64,000 nt of DNA from Pseudomonas siliginis (lineage in GTDB: Bacteria; Pseudomonadota; Gammaproteobacteria; Pseudomonadales; Pseudomonadaceae), in NCBI RefSeq assembly GCF_019145195.1, contig NZ_JAHSTW010000001.1, forward strand, positions 806,001 through 870,000. The letters run 5' to 3'. The number at the start of each line of letters is the position of its first letter. The first letter of the stretch is position 1. Under the pieces are notes generated by a model that ran no database searches, was not told where the DNA came from, and worked only from the letters and a program-made list of their open reading frames with translations. A program made the position numbers and the translations under genes. Shown here piece after piece: positions 46,361 through 54,843 of this stretch.

Positions 46361-47066
46361 GCCGCTGCAACCAGCCATTCAGATCGCGCAACTCGGCCGC
46401 ACTGATGCTGTGGCCGACGCCCGGATACGCGTGAAACTCGGGCTGGTAATCGAGCTTCTGCAATAGCGCGTTGGCCTCGGTGCCGTGACGGTAAGGCACC
46501 GGATCATCAGCGGTGCCGTGGCCGATAAAAATGCTCAGCGGCAGTGGCGCTTGCCCGGGCTTGAGTTCGGCTTTGAGCACCGGCAACAAGCGCCCGCTCA
46601 ACGCGGCAAACCCGCCCACGACCGCTGGCGCGCGCAGGCCCACTTCGTAGCTCATCATCGCGCCCTGGCTGAAGCCGATCAGGTACACCTTGTCGGGCGC
46701 GGCGTGATATTTCTTCGCCGCCTGGGTGATAAAGTCGCGCAGCTTCTGACCGCTGACCTTCAGATCATCGGTCTCGCCGTTGTAGGCGCCTTCGCCCTTC
46801 TTGCGAAACCACTGGTAACGTCCTTCACCCAACGTCATCGGCGCGCGCACGGAAAGGTAGTTGTACTGCGCCGGCAGCTGAAACTTCATGCCGATCAGAT
46901 CGGCCTCGTTACTGCCGTAACCGTGCAGGAAAATCACCAGCGGACGTGGTTCAGCGTCGGCGTGGACCTGTTCGAGGTACTTGAGTGGCAAGTCGGATTG
47001 CAGGGTGGTTTGCGCGTGAACGGCGGTGGATGCGAGCAGGGTCAGCAGGGCGAACAATTTCAGCAT
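46350..47066 (-). CDS. Exported alpha/beta-hydrolase (carboxylesterase/phospholipase type)
   Basis: 238 residues, signal peptide MLKLFALLTLLASTAVHAQ. The nucleophile Ser lies in LIGFSQGAMMSYE, the acid in HGTADDPVPY and the His in YPGVGHSIS, the triad of the YpfH/EstB carboxylesterase group. Secretion to the periplasm sets it apart from the usual cytoplasmic esterases of this type. Substrate unknown. Confidence 0.82.
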   Translation of the reverse strand: MLKLFALLTLLASTAVHAQTTLQSDLPLKYLEQVHADAEPRPLVIFLHGYGSNEADLIGMKFQLPAQYNYLSVRAPMTLGEGRYQWFRKKGEGAYNGETDDLKVSGQKLRDFITQAAKKYHAAPDKVYLIGFSQGAMMSYEVGLRAPAVVGGFAALSGRLLPVLKAELKPGQAPLPLSIFIGHGTADDPVPYRHGTEANALLQKLDYQPEFHAYPGVGHSISAAELRDLNGWLQRLNP

Positions 47067-47155
47067 TGCAGCGTTCCTTCACAGAGTGTCGGGTTCGCGG
47101 GGAGCCTAACATTCTCGGCTGAGGATCCAAATTTTGTGGCGTGGCTGATGGCCCT

Positions 47156-47220
47156 TTCGCGAGCAGGCTCGCTCCCACCGTTGAAATGCGTTCCCTTGTG
47201 GGAGCGAGCCTGCTCGCGAA
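47156..47220. repeat. REP doublet
   Basis: Inverted REP pair between the esterase promoter and the end of the AstE/AspA-type gene. Confidence 0.88.
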
Positions 47221-47246
47221 GAGGCCCGCACATTTACCGCAACCTG

Positions 47247-48359
47247 TCAGTCGTTCGTCAGCTTGCCGGTACGAAACGGCACCCGCCCCGCCACTTTCGC
47301 CTGCCAGATCCCCGGCTCGGTATAACGCCCGCGATCAATCGCAAACAGCACCCCGCTGGTGCCGGCGCGCACGGTGGTCACGCGATCCTGCAACGGGTCA
47401 ACAACCTCGAACAGCGCATCGCCCTGCTCTACCCACTCGCCGGCATTGCGCAAGAAACTGACCACGCCATGGTGCGGGGCGAACAGGTATTCGGTGCCTT
47501 CGAACGGCAGACCTTCACAACATTCGCTCGGCGCCGCCGGCCATTCGCCGCTGATGAAACCCTGCTCGGCGAGAAAGCCCAGAATCGCTTCGCAATTGGC
47601 CTGAGCCTGATCGACGCGGGTGTCGCCCATGCTGCCCAGCTCCAGCGTCGTCGCCAGATTCGCCGCCGGAATCGCCGCGTCCGGGAATGCTTTGGCCAGA
47701 CGCAGCCACGGCGTCGAGCACGACTCATCGAATGAGCTGCCACCGGAGTCCTCGCAGAGCAATGCCACGCCGGCCTGCAACCGCGCCGCCAGCGATTGCC
47801 ACTGCGGCCAGTGTTGCGGCAGCGCATAGAGGTGAATCGCAGCGTCGAAGTCGCAGTGCAAGTCGAGGGTGATGTCGGCGTCGCAGGCATGGCGCAGCAA
47901 CAAGCGGTGCAAGGCTTCCAGTTGCGATGCCGGCGCCGTTAATTCTTCGAAGACCTGAGCCATGGCCTGGCGGATCAGCGCGACATTGGCCTCGGCATCC
48001 GCGCCCAGACGCTCGCCCACCAGCGCAGCGACCGGGGCGCTCAGTTCGACGAATGCGCGGTTGAAATTCTTGCCGCTGCCCAATTCGAAGCGGCCCATGT
48101 GATTGCCTTGCAGATGCTGATCCAGGCCGATCGGATTGGCCACCGGCGCCAGTTCGATAACGCCCTGCAAACGCCCCTGCCGTTCCAGTTCGTTCAAGCG
48201 CAGCTTGAGTTCCCACGCGGTACGCATGCCCGGCAGTTCATCGGCGTGCAGGCTGGCCTGAATGTACACCTTGCGGCTGCCGGCGCCGTAGCGGAACACG
48301 CTGAGGGAGCGCTCGCTGCCCAAATGGCTCCAGGGCAGAACGTGGTCGATGCGTTGCAT
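47247..48359 (-). CDS. Succinylglutamate desuccinylase/aspartoacylase-family protein
   Basis: 370 residues from the ATG at 48359, preceded by AAGGAG. Zinc-carboxypeptidase-like fold of the AstE/AspA family: the metal ligands His and Glu are in QASLHADELPGM and the third His is in ITLDLHCDFDAA. The C-terminal part (about 290-370) carries the beta-barrel extension seen in the AGTase-like branch. The family removes acyl groups from amino acids or related amides; the substrate is not known. It may be linked to the amino-acid-binding protein upstream, although a REP and a terminator separate them. Confidence 0.8.
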   Translation of the reverse strand: MQRIDHVLPWSHLGSERSLSVFRYGAGSRKVYIQASLHADELPGMRTAWELKLRLNELERQGRLQGVIELAPVANPIGLDQHLQGNHMGRFELGSGKNFNRAFVELSAPVAALVGERLGADAEANVALIRQAMAQVFEELTAPASQLEALHRLLLRHACDADITLDLHCDFDAAIHLYALPQHWPQWQSLAARLQAGVALLCEDSGGSSFDESCSTPWLRLAKAFPDAAIPAANLATTLELGSMGDTRVDQAQANCEAILGFLAEQGFISGEWPAAPSECCEGLPFEGTEYLFAPHHGVVSFLRNAGEWVEQGDALFEVVDPLQDRVTTVRAGTSGVLFAIDRGRYTEPGIWQAKVAGRVPFRTGKLTND

Positions 48360-48393
48360 GGAAAACTCCTTAATAGCTGGGTTACGCAAATCC

Positions 48394-48485
48394 CTGTGGG
48401 AGCGAGCCTGCTCGCGAATGCGTCAGGTCAGACGATGACGATGTCGAATGTCAGACCGCTTTCGCGAGCAGGCTCGCTCCCACAG
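48394..48485. repeat. REP doublet
   Basis: Inverted REP pair just before the terminator of the binding-protein gene. Confidence 0.9.
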
Positions 48486-48510
48486 AGAATTTCCATCAAT
48501 AAAAAAACAT

Positions 48511-48549
48511 AAAAAAAGTGGCCACCGCGCAAACGGGGCCACTTTTTTT
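48511..48549. terminator. Bidirectional terminator after the amino-acid-binding protein gene
   Basis: AAAAAAA-AGTGGCC ... GGCCACT-TTTTTTT, stems with A/T runs on both sides. It ends 9 bases after the stop of the minus-strand gene. Confidence 0.85.
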
Positions 48550-48558
48550 CACGGCGTA

Positions 48559-49338
48559 TTAATGGCCGTACACGTCAAAGTCGAAGTACTTGTCCTGGAC
48601 TTTCTTGTACTCGCCATTGGCGCGGATTTCGGTGATGGCTTTGTTGAATTGCTCAGCCAGTGCGGTATCGCCCTTGCGCACGGCAATGCCAGCGCCGCCG
48701 CCGAAGTACTTGGCGTCTTCGTAGGTCGGACCGACGAATTCGAAACCTTTGCCGGCATCGGTTTTCAGGAAACCGTCGCTGAGGTTGACCGAGTCAGCCA
48801 GCATCGCGTCGATACGCCCGGACACCATGTCGAGGTTGGCTTCCTGCTGCGAGCCGTAGCGCACCAGTTCGATCCCGGCCGGAACCAGCACTTCGGTCGC
48901 GTAGCGGTCATGGGTACTGGCACGCAGCACGCCGACTTTCTTGCCCTTGAGTTCGGTCAGCGGGTCTTTCACGCCGGAGCCTTCCTTCATCACGAAGCGT
49001 GCCGGGGTGTGGTAGTACTTGATGGTGAAGTCGACGTTCTTCTTGCGATCGTCAGTGATGGTCATCGACGACAGGATCGCGTCGATTTTTTTCACTTTGA
49101 GTGCCGGGATCAGGCCATCGAACTCTTGCTCGACCCACGTGCATTTGACTTTCATCTGCGCGCACAGCGCGTCACCGATGTCCACGTCAAAACCAGTGAG
49201 TTTGCCGTCAGGGGTTTTCATCGAAAATGGCGGGTACCCGGCTTCGATACCGATGCGGATCGGCTTGGCGTCTTCGGCCACAGCGGTCAGGGACAACATC
49301 GACAGTGCCAGGGCACCGAACATCACTAGCTTTTTCAT
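48559..49338 (-). CDS. Basic amino-acid ABC transporter substrate-binding protein
   Basis: 259 residues, signal peptide [20 protein letters not shown]. Family 3 periplasmic binding protein of the ArgT/HisJ/AotJ type: [31 protein letters not shown], and [19 protein letters not shown], with KKVGVLRAS in the second lobe. Likely ligands are lysine, arginine or ornithine. No permease or ATPase gene is nearby and its own terminator follows, so it must use a transporter encoded elsewhere. Confidence 0.88.
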   Translation of the reverse strand: MKKLVMFGALALSMLSLTAVAEDAKPIRIGIEAGYPPFSMKTPDGKLTGFDVDIGDALCAQMKVKCTWVEQEFDGLIPALKVKKIDAILSSMTITDDRKKNVDFTIKYYHTPARFVMKEGSGVKDPLTELKGKKVGVLRASTHDRYATEVLVPAGIELVRYGSQQEANLDMVSGRIDAMLADSVNLSDGFLKTDAGKGFEFVGPTYEDAKYFGGGAGIAVRKGDTALAEQFNKAITEIRANGEYKKVQDKYFDFDVYGH

Positions 49339-49606
49339 TTATTACTCCCGTGCGGAGGCTTTTATTGGCAGCTTTCGAGTCAGCGTTCGGTCATGGCGTT
49401 CTAACGGCAAAAACCGACGTGGCCGGCAGTCTATGGCGGCGCGCACGGAGGCAATTGTTTTTAAGCGACAATTACTTACAGAACATCGGCGCACGCATTG
49501 ACGAGGGTCAAGGCGTGCGCCGTGGTGGTGCGAAGGCTGTAGGACAAGACTGTTTTAAGAGCAAGAAGCGCCGATCCTCCGGCAGCTCCTTGTATCTACA
49601 GAAACG
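49339..49606. other. Non-coding gap between binding protein and rhodanese
   Basis: No gene seen over 268 bases. It holds the promoter side of the binding-protein gene (49339 to about 49480) and one strong hairpin at 49488-49521. No sigma54 consensus was found. Confidence 0.4.
49488..49521. other. Long hairpin downstream of the rhodanese gene
   Basis: GGCGCACGC-A-TTGAC-GAGG-GTCAA-G-GCGTGCGCC: 14 paired bases with one internal mismatch and a 4-base loop. No T-tract on either side. It may end the rhodanese transcript by a non-classical route or be a structured RNA element. Confidence 0.5.
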
Positions 49607-50035
49607 TCAGCATTCGCAGGCGACAGGTGTATTGGCGACTGACGCCGCGCTCAGTTCGAAACCTTCATCGAGCCATCCGGTGACGCCGCCGATCATCTCT
49701 TTCACCGGATAACCCAACGCCGCGAGCTTCACCGCAGCCTTGTTCGCCCCATTGCAATGCGGCCCTGCGCAATAGACCACGACCAACGTGCTTTTCGGGT
49801 AATCGGCCAAGCGCTCCGCCGTGAGCAAGCGTGTCGGGATATTGATCGCGCCGGGTACATGGCCGCGCTCGAACGCCAATGGGCCGCGCACATCCACCAG
49901 AACAAAATCGACCTCCCCGGCCTCTTGGCTACTGAACACGTCGGAACAATCGGTTTCGAAGGTCAGACGATTGCTGAAATGCATCAGGGCAATCGCCGAA
50001 GGTGCGGCGGGGATTTCGCGAACCAGGCTGGTCAT
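49607..50035 (-). CDS. Rhodanese-like sulfurtransferase
   Basis: 142 residues from the ATG at 50035, behind AAAGGAG. A single rhodanese domain: VDFVLVDVRGPLAFERGHVP, GAINIPTRLL, and the active-site loop VYCAGPHCNGA with the persulfide-carrying Cys89. The loop is CxxxxCxx rather than the classical six-residue CRxGxx(R/T). It diverges from the GlxA-type regulator 100 bp away, which may control it. The sulfur acceptor is unknown. Confidence 0.85.
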   Translation of the reverse strand: MTSLVREIPAAPSAIALMHFSNRLTFETDCSDVFSSQEAGEVDFVLVDVRGPLAFERGHVPGAINIPTRLLTAERLADYPKSTLVVVYCAGPHCNGANKAAVKLAALGYPVKEMIGGVTGWLDEGFELSAASVANTPVACEC

Positions 50036-50136
50036 GTTGTGTTGCTCCTTTGTCTGTGGGGGATGAACAGACTTTATCGAGCCACCGCTTGACGCTACAG
50101 TGGCGTGCAAGACACCGACCGGGAGTTTGCCGCCAA

Positions 50137-51126
50137 ATGCCCACTCAGCCCAATCTGGTTGCCATTCTGGCCTACGATGGCCTCTGCACGTTCGAGTTCG
50201 GCATTGCCGTGGAGATCTTCGGCCTGGCCCGGCCAGAGTTCGATTTCCCTTGGTACGAGCATGCGATTGCCGCAGTCGATCCAGGCCCGATGCGCGCCAT
50301 GGGTGGCATTCAGGTGCTGGCCGATGGCGGCTTGGAACTGCTCGCCGCAGCGCGCACCATCGTCATTCCGGGCTGGCGCGACCGCGATGCCCCGGTACCG
50401 CCAGCGCTGATCGACGCGTTGCGTCAGGCCCATGACCGAGGCGCGCGGTTGCTGTCGATCTGCTCGGGCGTGTTCGTCCTCGCCGCCAGCGGCCTGCTCG
50501 ACGGCCACCGCGCCACCACTCACTGGCGCTACACCAGCGAACTGGCGCAACGCTACCCTGCGATCGAGGTCGATCCGGACGTGCTCTACGTCGACGCCGG
50601 CCAACTGATCACCTCCGCCGGAAGCGCCGCCGGCATCGACGCCTGCCTGCATCTGGTGACACGTGACTTCGGCACGCAGGTCGCCAACGCCGTCGCGCGG
50701 CGACTGGTCATGTCGCCACAACGCACCGGCGGCCAGGCCCAATTCATCCCCACCCCGGTCAGCCCGACACCCCGCAGCGACCTGTCGCGCGTCATGCAAT
50801 GGGCCCGCGAACGCCTGCACGAACCACTGGAAGTCCGCGATCTGGCCAGCGAAGCGGCGATGAGCGAGCGCACGTTTTTGCGGCGCTTCACCGAAGCCAG
50901 CGGGCAAACGCCCAAGGCGTGGCTGCAACATGAACGCCTGGCGCGAGCGCGAGAGCTGCTCGAGAGCACCCATGAACACACCGAGCAAATCGCCCAACGC
51001 TGCGGCTATCGCTCGGTGGAGAGCTTTCGTGTGGCGTTTCGCAGCGTGGTGGGCGTACCGCCGTCGGTTTATCGGGAGCGATTTGGGAGAAGCAACAAGC
51101 TTTCGCTCCATTCCACAGCGTTTTAA
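50137..51126 (+). CDS. GlxA-family transcriptional regulator (DJ-1/PfpI + AraC)
   Basis: 329 residues from the ATG at 50137, with GGGAG about 11 bases before it. The N-terminal DJ-1/PfpI amidotransferase-like domain (about 5-190) includes LLSICSGVFVLAASGLL, with Cys at the nucleophile elbow. The C-terminal AraC domain (about 225-325) has two helix-turn-helix units (LASEAAMSERTFLRRFTEAS, IAQRCGYRSVESFRVAFRSV). Such regulators often activate catabolism of quaternary amines or amino acids. The likely target is the divergent rhodanese gene, but this is inference. Confidence 0.88.
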   Translation: MPTQPNLVAILAYDGLCTFEFGIAVEIFGLARPEFDFPWYEHAIAAVDPGPMRAMGGIQVLADGGLELLAAARTIVIPGWRDRDAPVPPALIDALRQAHDRGARLLSICSGVFVLAASGLLDGHRATTHWRYTSELAQRYPAIEVDPDVLYVDAGQLITSAGSAAGIDACLHLVTRDFGTQVANAVARRLVMSPQRTGGQAQFIPTPVSPTPRSDLSRVMQWARERLHEPLEVRDLASEAAMSERTFLRRFTEASGQTPKAWLQHERLARARELLESTHEHTEQIAQRCGYRSVESFRVAFRSVVGVPPSVYRERFGRSNKLSLHSTAF

Positions 51127-51200
51127 GGGCTGACGCTGGCGGCGAGACCTGCAGAAACGCCGGCCGATGAAAACCATAAAACGGACAAATGCGGCTTGCT

Positions 51201-51220
51201 TTATATTGATTCTGATATAA
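51201..51220. promoter_or_regulatory. AT-rich dyad upstream of the toxin-antitoxin pair
   Basis: TTATAT-TGATTCTG-ATATAA, a perfect 6+6 inverted repeat 99 bases before the toxin start. It sits in the promoter region and could be the autoregulatory site of the antitoxin. Confidence 0.45.
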
Positions 51221-51319
51221 CCTGAAAATCAAACGCGCACTGGCACTTCTTGCAATACAACTCACCGTCGCCGCTTACGTTCAGCTATTACGCTTTTCCT
51301 TTTGACACAGGACTAGCCG

Positions 51320-51643
51320 ATGCCGAAACACAAGGATGTGGTGTTCGTGGGAAGCGCGTTGAAAGATCTCAAAGCGTTCCCGGTTGATGTCCGAAGAGCG
51401 GCGGGGTTTCAGCTGGACCTGTTGCAACAGGGTGATGCCCCACTCGATTGGCGCCCTATGAAAACCGTAGGACGCGGTATCAACGAAATCAGGATCACCG
51501 AGGACTCAGGGGCGTTTCGCGTGTTTCATGTAGTCAATCGACCACAAGCAATCTATGTGCTTCACGCCATGCACAAAACCACGCGTAAAACGGAAATTAG
51601 AGACATCGAACTGGCCCGGGCCAGATATCAGGAAATAGGTTAA
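51320..51643 (+). CDS. HigB/RelE-type toxin (phage Gp49-like family)
   Basis: 107 residues, basic, of the RelE/HigB mRNA-interferase fold: KDVVFVGSALKDLKAFPVDV, a central GINEIRITEDSGAFRVFHVV and a C-terminal YVLHAMHKTTRKTEIRDIEL. It precedes its antitoxin by 3 bases (toxin-first order, as in higBA). It would cleave mRNA on the ribosome when free of antitoxin. Activity is inferred from family and context. The flanking DNA is less GC-rich than the rest of the window, suggesting acquisition. Confidence 0.82.
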   Translation: MPKHKDVVFVGSALKDLKAFPVDVRRAAGFQLDLLQQGDAPLDWRPMKTVGRGINEIRITEDSGAFRVFHVVNRPQAIYVLHAMHKTTRKTEIRDIELARARYQEIG

Positions 51644-51646
51644 GCC

Positions 51647-51955
51647 ATGAAGGAACATCAAGACTCATCCCAACGATTTTCCAGTGTATGGGATGCATTG
51701 GAGGACACGCCTCAGGAAGCCGCCAACATGCGTTTGCGAGCCAAGCTCATGCGTTCGCTTTGCGAGACCATTCGAGCGTGGGAGCTCCCTCAAAAGGACG
51801 CGGCACAGAGATTGGGAATCTCGCAGCCGCGCCTCAATGATGTACTCAACGGGAAAATCGACAAATTCTCGCTGGATGCATTGGTCAACCTGTCAGCTGC
51901 TGCAAGGCTGGAGGTGGACATTTGCTTTCCGTCAGGCCCGTTGCAATGGGCCTGA
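51647..51955 (+). CDS. XRE-family antitoxin (HigA-like)
   Basis: 102 residues. The helix-turn-helix lies at about residues 38-90 (LRAKLMRSLCETIRAWELPQ, AAQRLGISQPRLNDVLNGK, DALVNLSAAARLEV). It directly follows the toxin and should neutralise it and repress the pair. The family is the small XRE type commonly coupled to Gp49-like toxins. Confidence 0.83.
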   Translation: MKEHQDSSQRFSSVWDALEDTPQEAANMRLRAKLMRSLCETIRAWELPQKDAAQRLGISQPRLNDVLNGKIDKFSLDALVNLSAAARLEVDICFPSGPLQWA

Positions 51956-52090
51956 CACTGGCTCTGCGTGGCAATGTCCACCCTGCATTCCGAGTTTTGA
52001 AATCGAGGGAGTTGAATAGCATGCAACTTCGCAGCTAACCATCGACATCATCCAGCTGCACAGAAACTCCGCTGGATGATTCCTCCCCCT

Positions 52091-52429
52091 TCAATCCTCC
52101 CGCGTCAAAACCTCCAGCAACTCAATCTCAAACACCAGATTCGAATTCGGCGGGATCTTGCCCATGGTCCGCTCGCCGTAGCCCAGATGCGCCGGCACCA
52201 GCAACTTGCGTTTGCCGCCGACCTGCATGTCCATCAGGCCCTGGTCCCAGCCTTTGATCACGCGGCCAGTGCCGATCACGCACTGAAACGGTTTGCCCCG
52301 GCTCCAGGACGAATCGAATTCAGTGCCGTCTTCCAGCCAGCCGGTGTATTGGGTGGTGATCAGCGCGCCTTTCACCGCGGCTTTGCCGTCGCCCGGTTGC
52401 AGGTCGATGATTTGCAGTTCGTCTGTCAT
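52091..52429 (-). CDS. FKBP-type peptidyl-prolyl cis-trans isomerase
   Basis: 112 residues from the ATG at 52429; a longer frame upstream is not family-like. Single FKBP domain: ITTQYTGWLEDGTEFDSSWS, FQCVIGTGRVIKGWDQGLMD, RKLLVPAHLGYGERTMGKIP and NLVFEIELLEVL, with the usual aromatic pocket (Tyr, Phe, Trp). No signal peptide, so it acts in the cytoplasm in protein folding. It is a monocistronic unit. Confidence 0.92.
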   Translation of the reverse strand: MTDELQIIDLQPGDGKAAVKGALITTQYTGWLEDGTEFDSSWSRGKPFQCVIGTGRVIKGWDQGLMDMQVGGKRKLLVPAHLGYGERTMGKIPPNSNLVFEIELLEVLTRED

Positions 52430-52560
52430 GTCGTTGGCTCTTGAGATGTTCGCAGGCGGCGTTTTTCGCAGAATCCGGCGTCGATGGCAATCCATGGAAC
52501 CGAAAACACGCCTTGCCGCTCACATGTGTATCGACATCGTATGACGACAAGGATGCTTAG

Positions 52561-53607
52561 ATGACCGACTCTCGATTACTGCGCAGTTTCATCCCGCCCT
52601 ACATCCTCAACCGCATCATCGCCCACGGTTCCGAGCCGCAGCGCAACGCCGCGATGCAGACGCTCAATCATGTGCGCAGCCTGCTGCCCAACCCCGGCCG
52701 TCCTTCACAGCCGCCGGCGCGGGCGATTCTGCCGGAGGCGAGCAAGCCTGGTCTGGCACGGCGCAGCGTGCATGATGCGCAGAACAAAATGCTCTTGCCG
52801 GGCATGCCGGTGCGTCTCGAGGGCCAGCCGGCGTCCGGGGATCCGGCGGTCGATGAGGCGTACGATGCGCTGGGCGCCAGCTATGATTTCTTCTGGAAAG
52901 TGCTCGGTCGCGACTCGATCGACAATCAGGGATTCGCGCTGATCGGCAGCGTGCATTATGGCCAGGGCTACGAAAACGCATTCTGGAACGGCGCGCAGAT
53001 GGTCTTCGGTGACGGCGATGGCGAAATCTTCCAGCGCTTCACCCGCTCGCTAGACGTCATCGGCCATGAACTGGCCCACGGCGTCACCGAAAGCGAAGCC
53101 GGGCTGATTTATGCCAACCAGTCCGGCGCGTTGAACGAGTCGCTCTCGGATGTATTCGGCGTGTTGATCAAGCAATACACCCTTGGCCAAACCACCGAGC
53201 AGGCAGACTGGTTGATCGGCGCCGACCTGCTGATGCCACAGATCCAAGGCAAGGGCCTGCGCTCGATGTCGCATCCCGGCACGGCATACGACGACCCGAT
53301 GCTGGGCAAGGATCCGCAACCGGATCACATGCGCAAGTTCGTCATCACCAGCGAAGACAATGGCGGCGTGCACATCAACTCCGGCATTCCCAACCGCGCG
53401 TTTTACCTGGCAGCCCGAGCGTTTGGCGGCTTCGCTTGGGAAAAAGCCGGACGCATCTGGTACGACACGCTGTGTGATGACCGCTTGAAACAGGACGCAA
53501 CGTTCGACGCTTTCGCAACACTGACGATCGACCACGCCGCCCAGCGCTTCGGCGCAGAAGCAGCCGACACAGTGCAGCAAGCCTGGGCACAGGTCGGTAT
53601 CGAATAA
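52561..53607 (+). CDS. Protealysin-like M4 metallopeptidase
   Basis: 348 residues, no signal peptide. A short N-terminal propeptide with the PPYI motif (residues 12-15) is typical of protealysin-type precursors. The thermolysin core has zinc ligands His169 and His173 in VIGHELAHGVTE, Glu193 in GALNESLSDVFG, and the catalytic His in GGVHINSGIPNRAF. Members act on intracellular or outer-surface targets and have been tied to invasion and to type VI or flagellar proteins in enterobacteria. The next gene, 14 bp away, encodes its expected inhibitor. Confidence 0.9.
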   Translation: MTDSRLLRSFIPPYILNRIIAHGSEPQRNAAMQTLNHVRSLLPNPGRPSQPPARAILPEASKPGLARRSVHDAQNKMLLPGMPVRLEGQPASGDPAVDEAYDALGASYDFFWKVLGRDSIDNQGFALIGSVHYGQGYENAFWNGAQMVFGDGDGEIFQRFTRSLDVIGHELAHGVTESEAGLIYANQSGALNESLSDVFGVLIKQYTLGQTTEQADWLIGADLLMPQIQGKGLRSMSHPGTAYDDPMLGKDPQPDHMRKFVITSEDNGGVHINSGIPNRAFYLAARAFGGFAWEKAGRIWYDTLCDDRLKQDATFDAFATLTIDHAAQRFGAEAADTVQQAWAQVGIE

Positions 53608-53621
53608 TCCGAGGAGACCGT

Positions 53622-53933
53622 ATGAAAACGCTACCCGAGCTGGATAAAGATTCCGTTTTGCGCGTATCTCGCCAGGGTGGCGTTGCAGCGATTCACAGCC
53701 TGAGCCGCCCACGGGAAATCGAATTCGCGCAATGCGACATCAGTCAGCGTTCGAGAATATGCTCGGTGCTTGAGGGTTGCCTGCCACTGGACAGCAGCGA
53801 ATCCGGCCGTGGGGATCAGCGCTTCTACCAGATTGAAGTGCGCTACCCGTCAGGGGAAATGGTGTTGAAGGTGCCAGAGGATCGTGCGCCTGGGGAGCTG
53901 GTGCAGCTTTGGGACAAGGGGGAGCTGCTCTGA
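53622..53933 (+). CDS. Emfourin-like protealysin inhibitor
   Basis: 103 residues, acidic overall, with VLRVSRQGGVAAI at the N terminus and RFYQIEVRYPSGEMVLKVPE near the C terminus. Both size and position directly behind a protealysin-type gene match emfourin, the slow-binding inhibitor of protealysin from Serratia, encoded in the same operon order. The pairing is the main evidence; the inhibitory function is inferred. Confidence 0.8.
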   Translation: MKTLPELDKDSVLRVSRQGGVAAIHSLSRPREIEFAQCDISQRSRICSVLEGCLPLDSSESGRGDQRFYQIEVRYPSGEMVLKVPEDRAPGELVQLWDKGELL

Positions 53934-53934
53934 T

Positions 53935-54462
53935 TCATGCTGCCGGCTCTTCTGCGTCGACAACTGACGATGTGCGTGGGCCAAAGCCTGCGGTTTGGCC
54001 GAATACGACACCGTTGAATGTGTGCGTACAGCACTCGCAGCGCGGCGTCATGTCCTGCGCCTGCAGCTTCGGATTGACCATTTGCAGGAGATTTTTCTCG
54101 TCGACATACAGCCCGTTGAAATAACTGGACTCACCCAGTCGCACGACTTCTTCGCGATCCTTCTCATGGATGGCAACCATCCAGAAAACCGGCGCTGATT
54201 GATCCAGTCGGGCCACAGCTTCGCTGAAAATGGCATCCCAAGAACCGCCAACCCGAGACAGCAGGAAGCGAAACAACGGCGTGTAATCTCGCCCGTATTG
54301 TTTGCCTGCGTGCATCGAACTTCGCATGCCTTCGTCACGGCTTGCAGCTTTGCTGTTGCGCTGATCGCGATAATGCGCAACTGATTCGTGGCGACGAACA
54401 CCCCACGTACGAGTGTTCACTTTGCGATAGAGCGGTTTCTTGTCCAATCCCTTGTTCCTCAT
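53935..54462 (-). CDS. Uncharacterised protein with a C-terminal cysteine cluster
   Basis: 175 residues. Very basic N terminus (KKPLYRKVNTRTWGVRRH), a middle stretch DYTPLFRFLLSRVGGSWDAI, then LGESSYFNGLYVDEKNLLQM and a Cys cluster PRCECCTHTFNGVVFG that could bind zinc. No signal peptide. The pattern looks like a conserved domain but the family was not recognised. It converges with the emfourin-like gene, ending two bases after it. Confidence 0.6.
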   Translation of the reverse strand: MRNKGLDKKPLYRKVNTRTWGVRRHESVAHYRDQRNSKAASRDEGMRSSMHAGKQYGRDYTPLFRFLLSRVGGSWDAIFSEAVARLDQSAPVFWMVAIHEKDREEVVRLGESSYFNGLYVDEKNLLQMVNPKLQAQDMTPRCECCTHTFNGVVFGQTAGFGPRTSSVVDAEEPAA

Positions 54463-54534
54463 CCAGACATCCGCTGTTTTACTGGAACGGCGTTCGAATG
54501 CAATCAGCCATCCGTGGCCAATTGTAAACCTGAT

Positions 54535-54843
54535 CTATCGCTCGACGGGTTGCATCTCGACAATCGTGCCGTTGGTGATCATCACCATCACGTACTTGTC
54601 ATTGATCTGCACCCACTGCGCCTGCTCGATCGGTGCTTTCAGACCTTTGGCTTTCCAGTTCTTCAGCGCCTTGTCTTCGCGCTGGTACATTTCCGGTGCG
54701 CGGTCGTTGACCTTCAGTTGGCGATCGCTGGTCGGCGATTGCACGGCGGGTTCGCTGGAGGTTTGCGCCGCTTGAACAATGGGTGTGATTCCGGCAATGC
54801 CCGCAACAAGGGCCAGGCTGGCGATTAGGGTTTTGCTGTTCAT
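54535..54843 (-). CDS. RcnB-like periplasmic protein
   Basis: 102 residues with a signal peptide (MNSKTLIASLALVAGIAGIT, cleaved after VQA). The mature part has NDRAPEMYQREDKALKNWKA followed by KAPIEQAQWVQINDKYVMVM, the pattern of the RcnB family (in E. coli linked to nickel/cobalt homeostasis). No metal-efflux gene is adjacent, so the metal link is tentative. Confidence 0.8.
   Translation of the reverse strand: MNSKTLIASLALVAGIAGITPIVQAAQTSSEPAVQSPTSDRQLKVNDRAPEMYQREDKALKNWKAKGLKAPIEQAQWVQINDKYVMVMITNGTIVEMQPVER

Noticed and set aside
49339..49480. Sigma54 promoter before the amino-acid-binding protein
   Set aside because: No GG-N10-GC element with adequate flanks was found on the minus strand.
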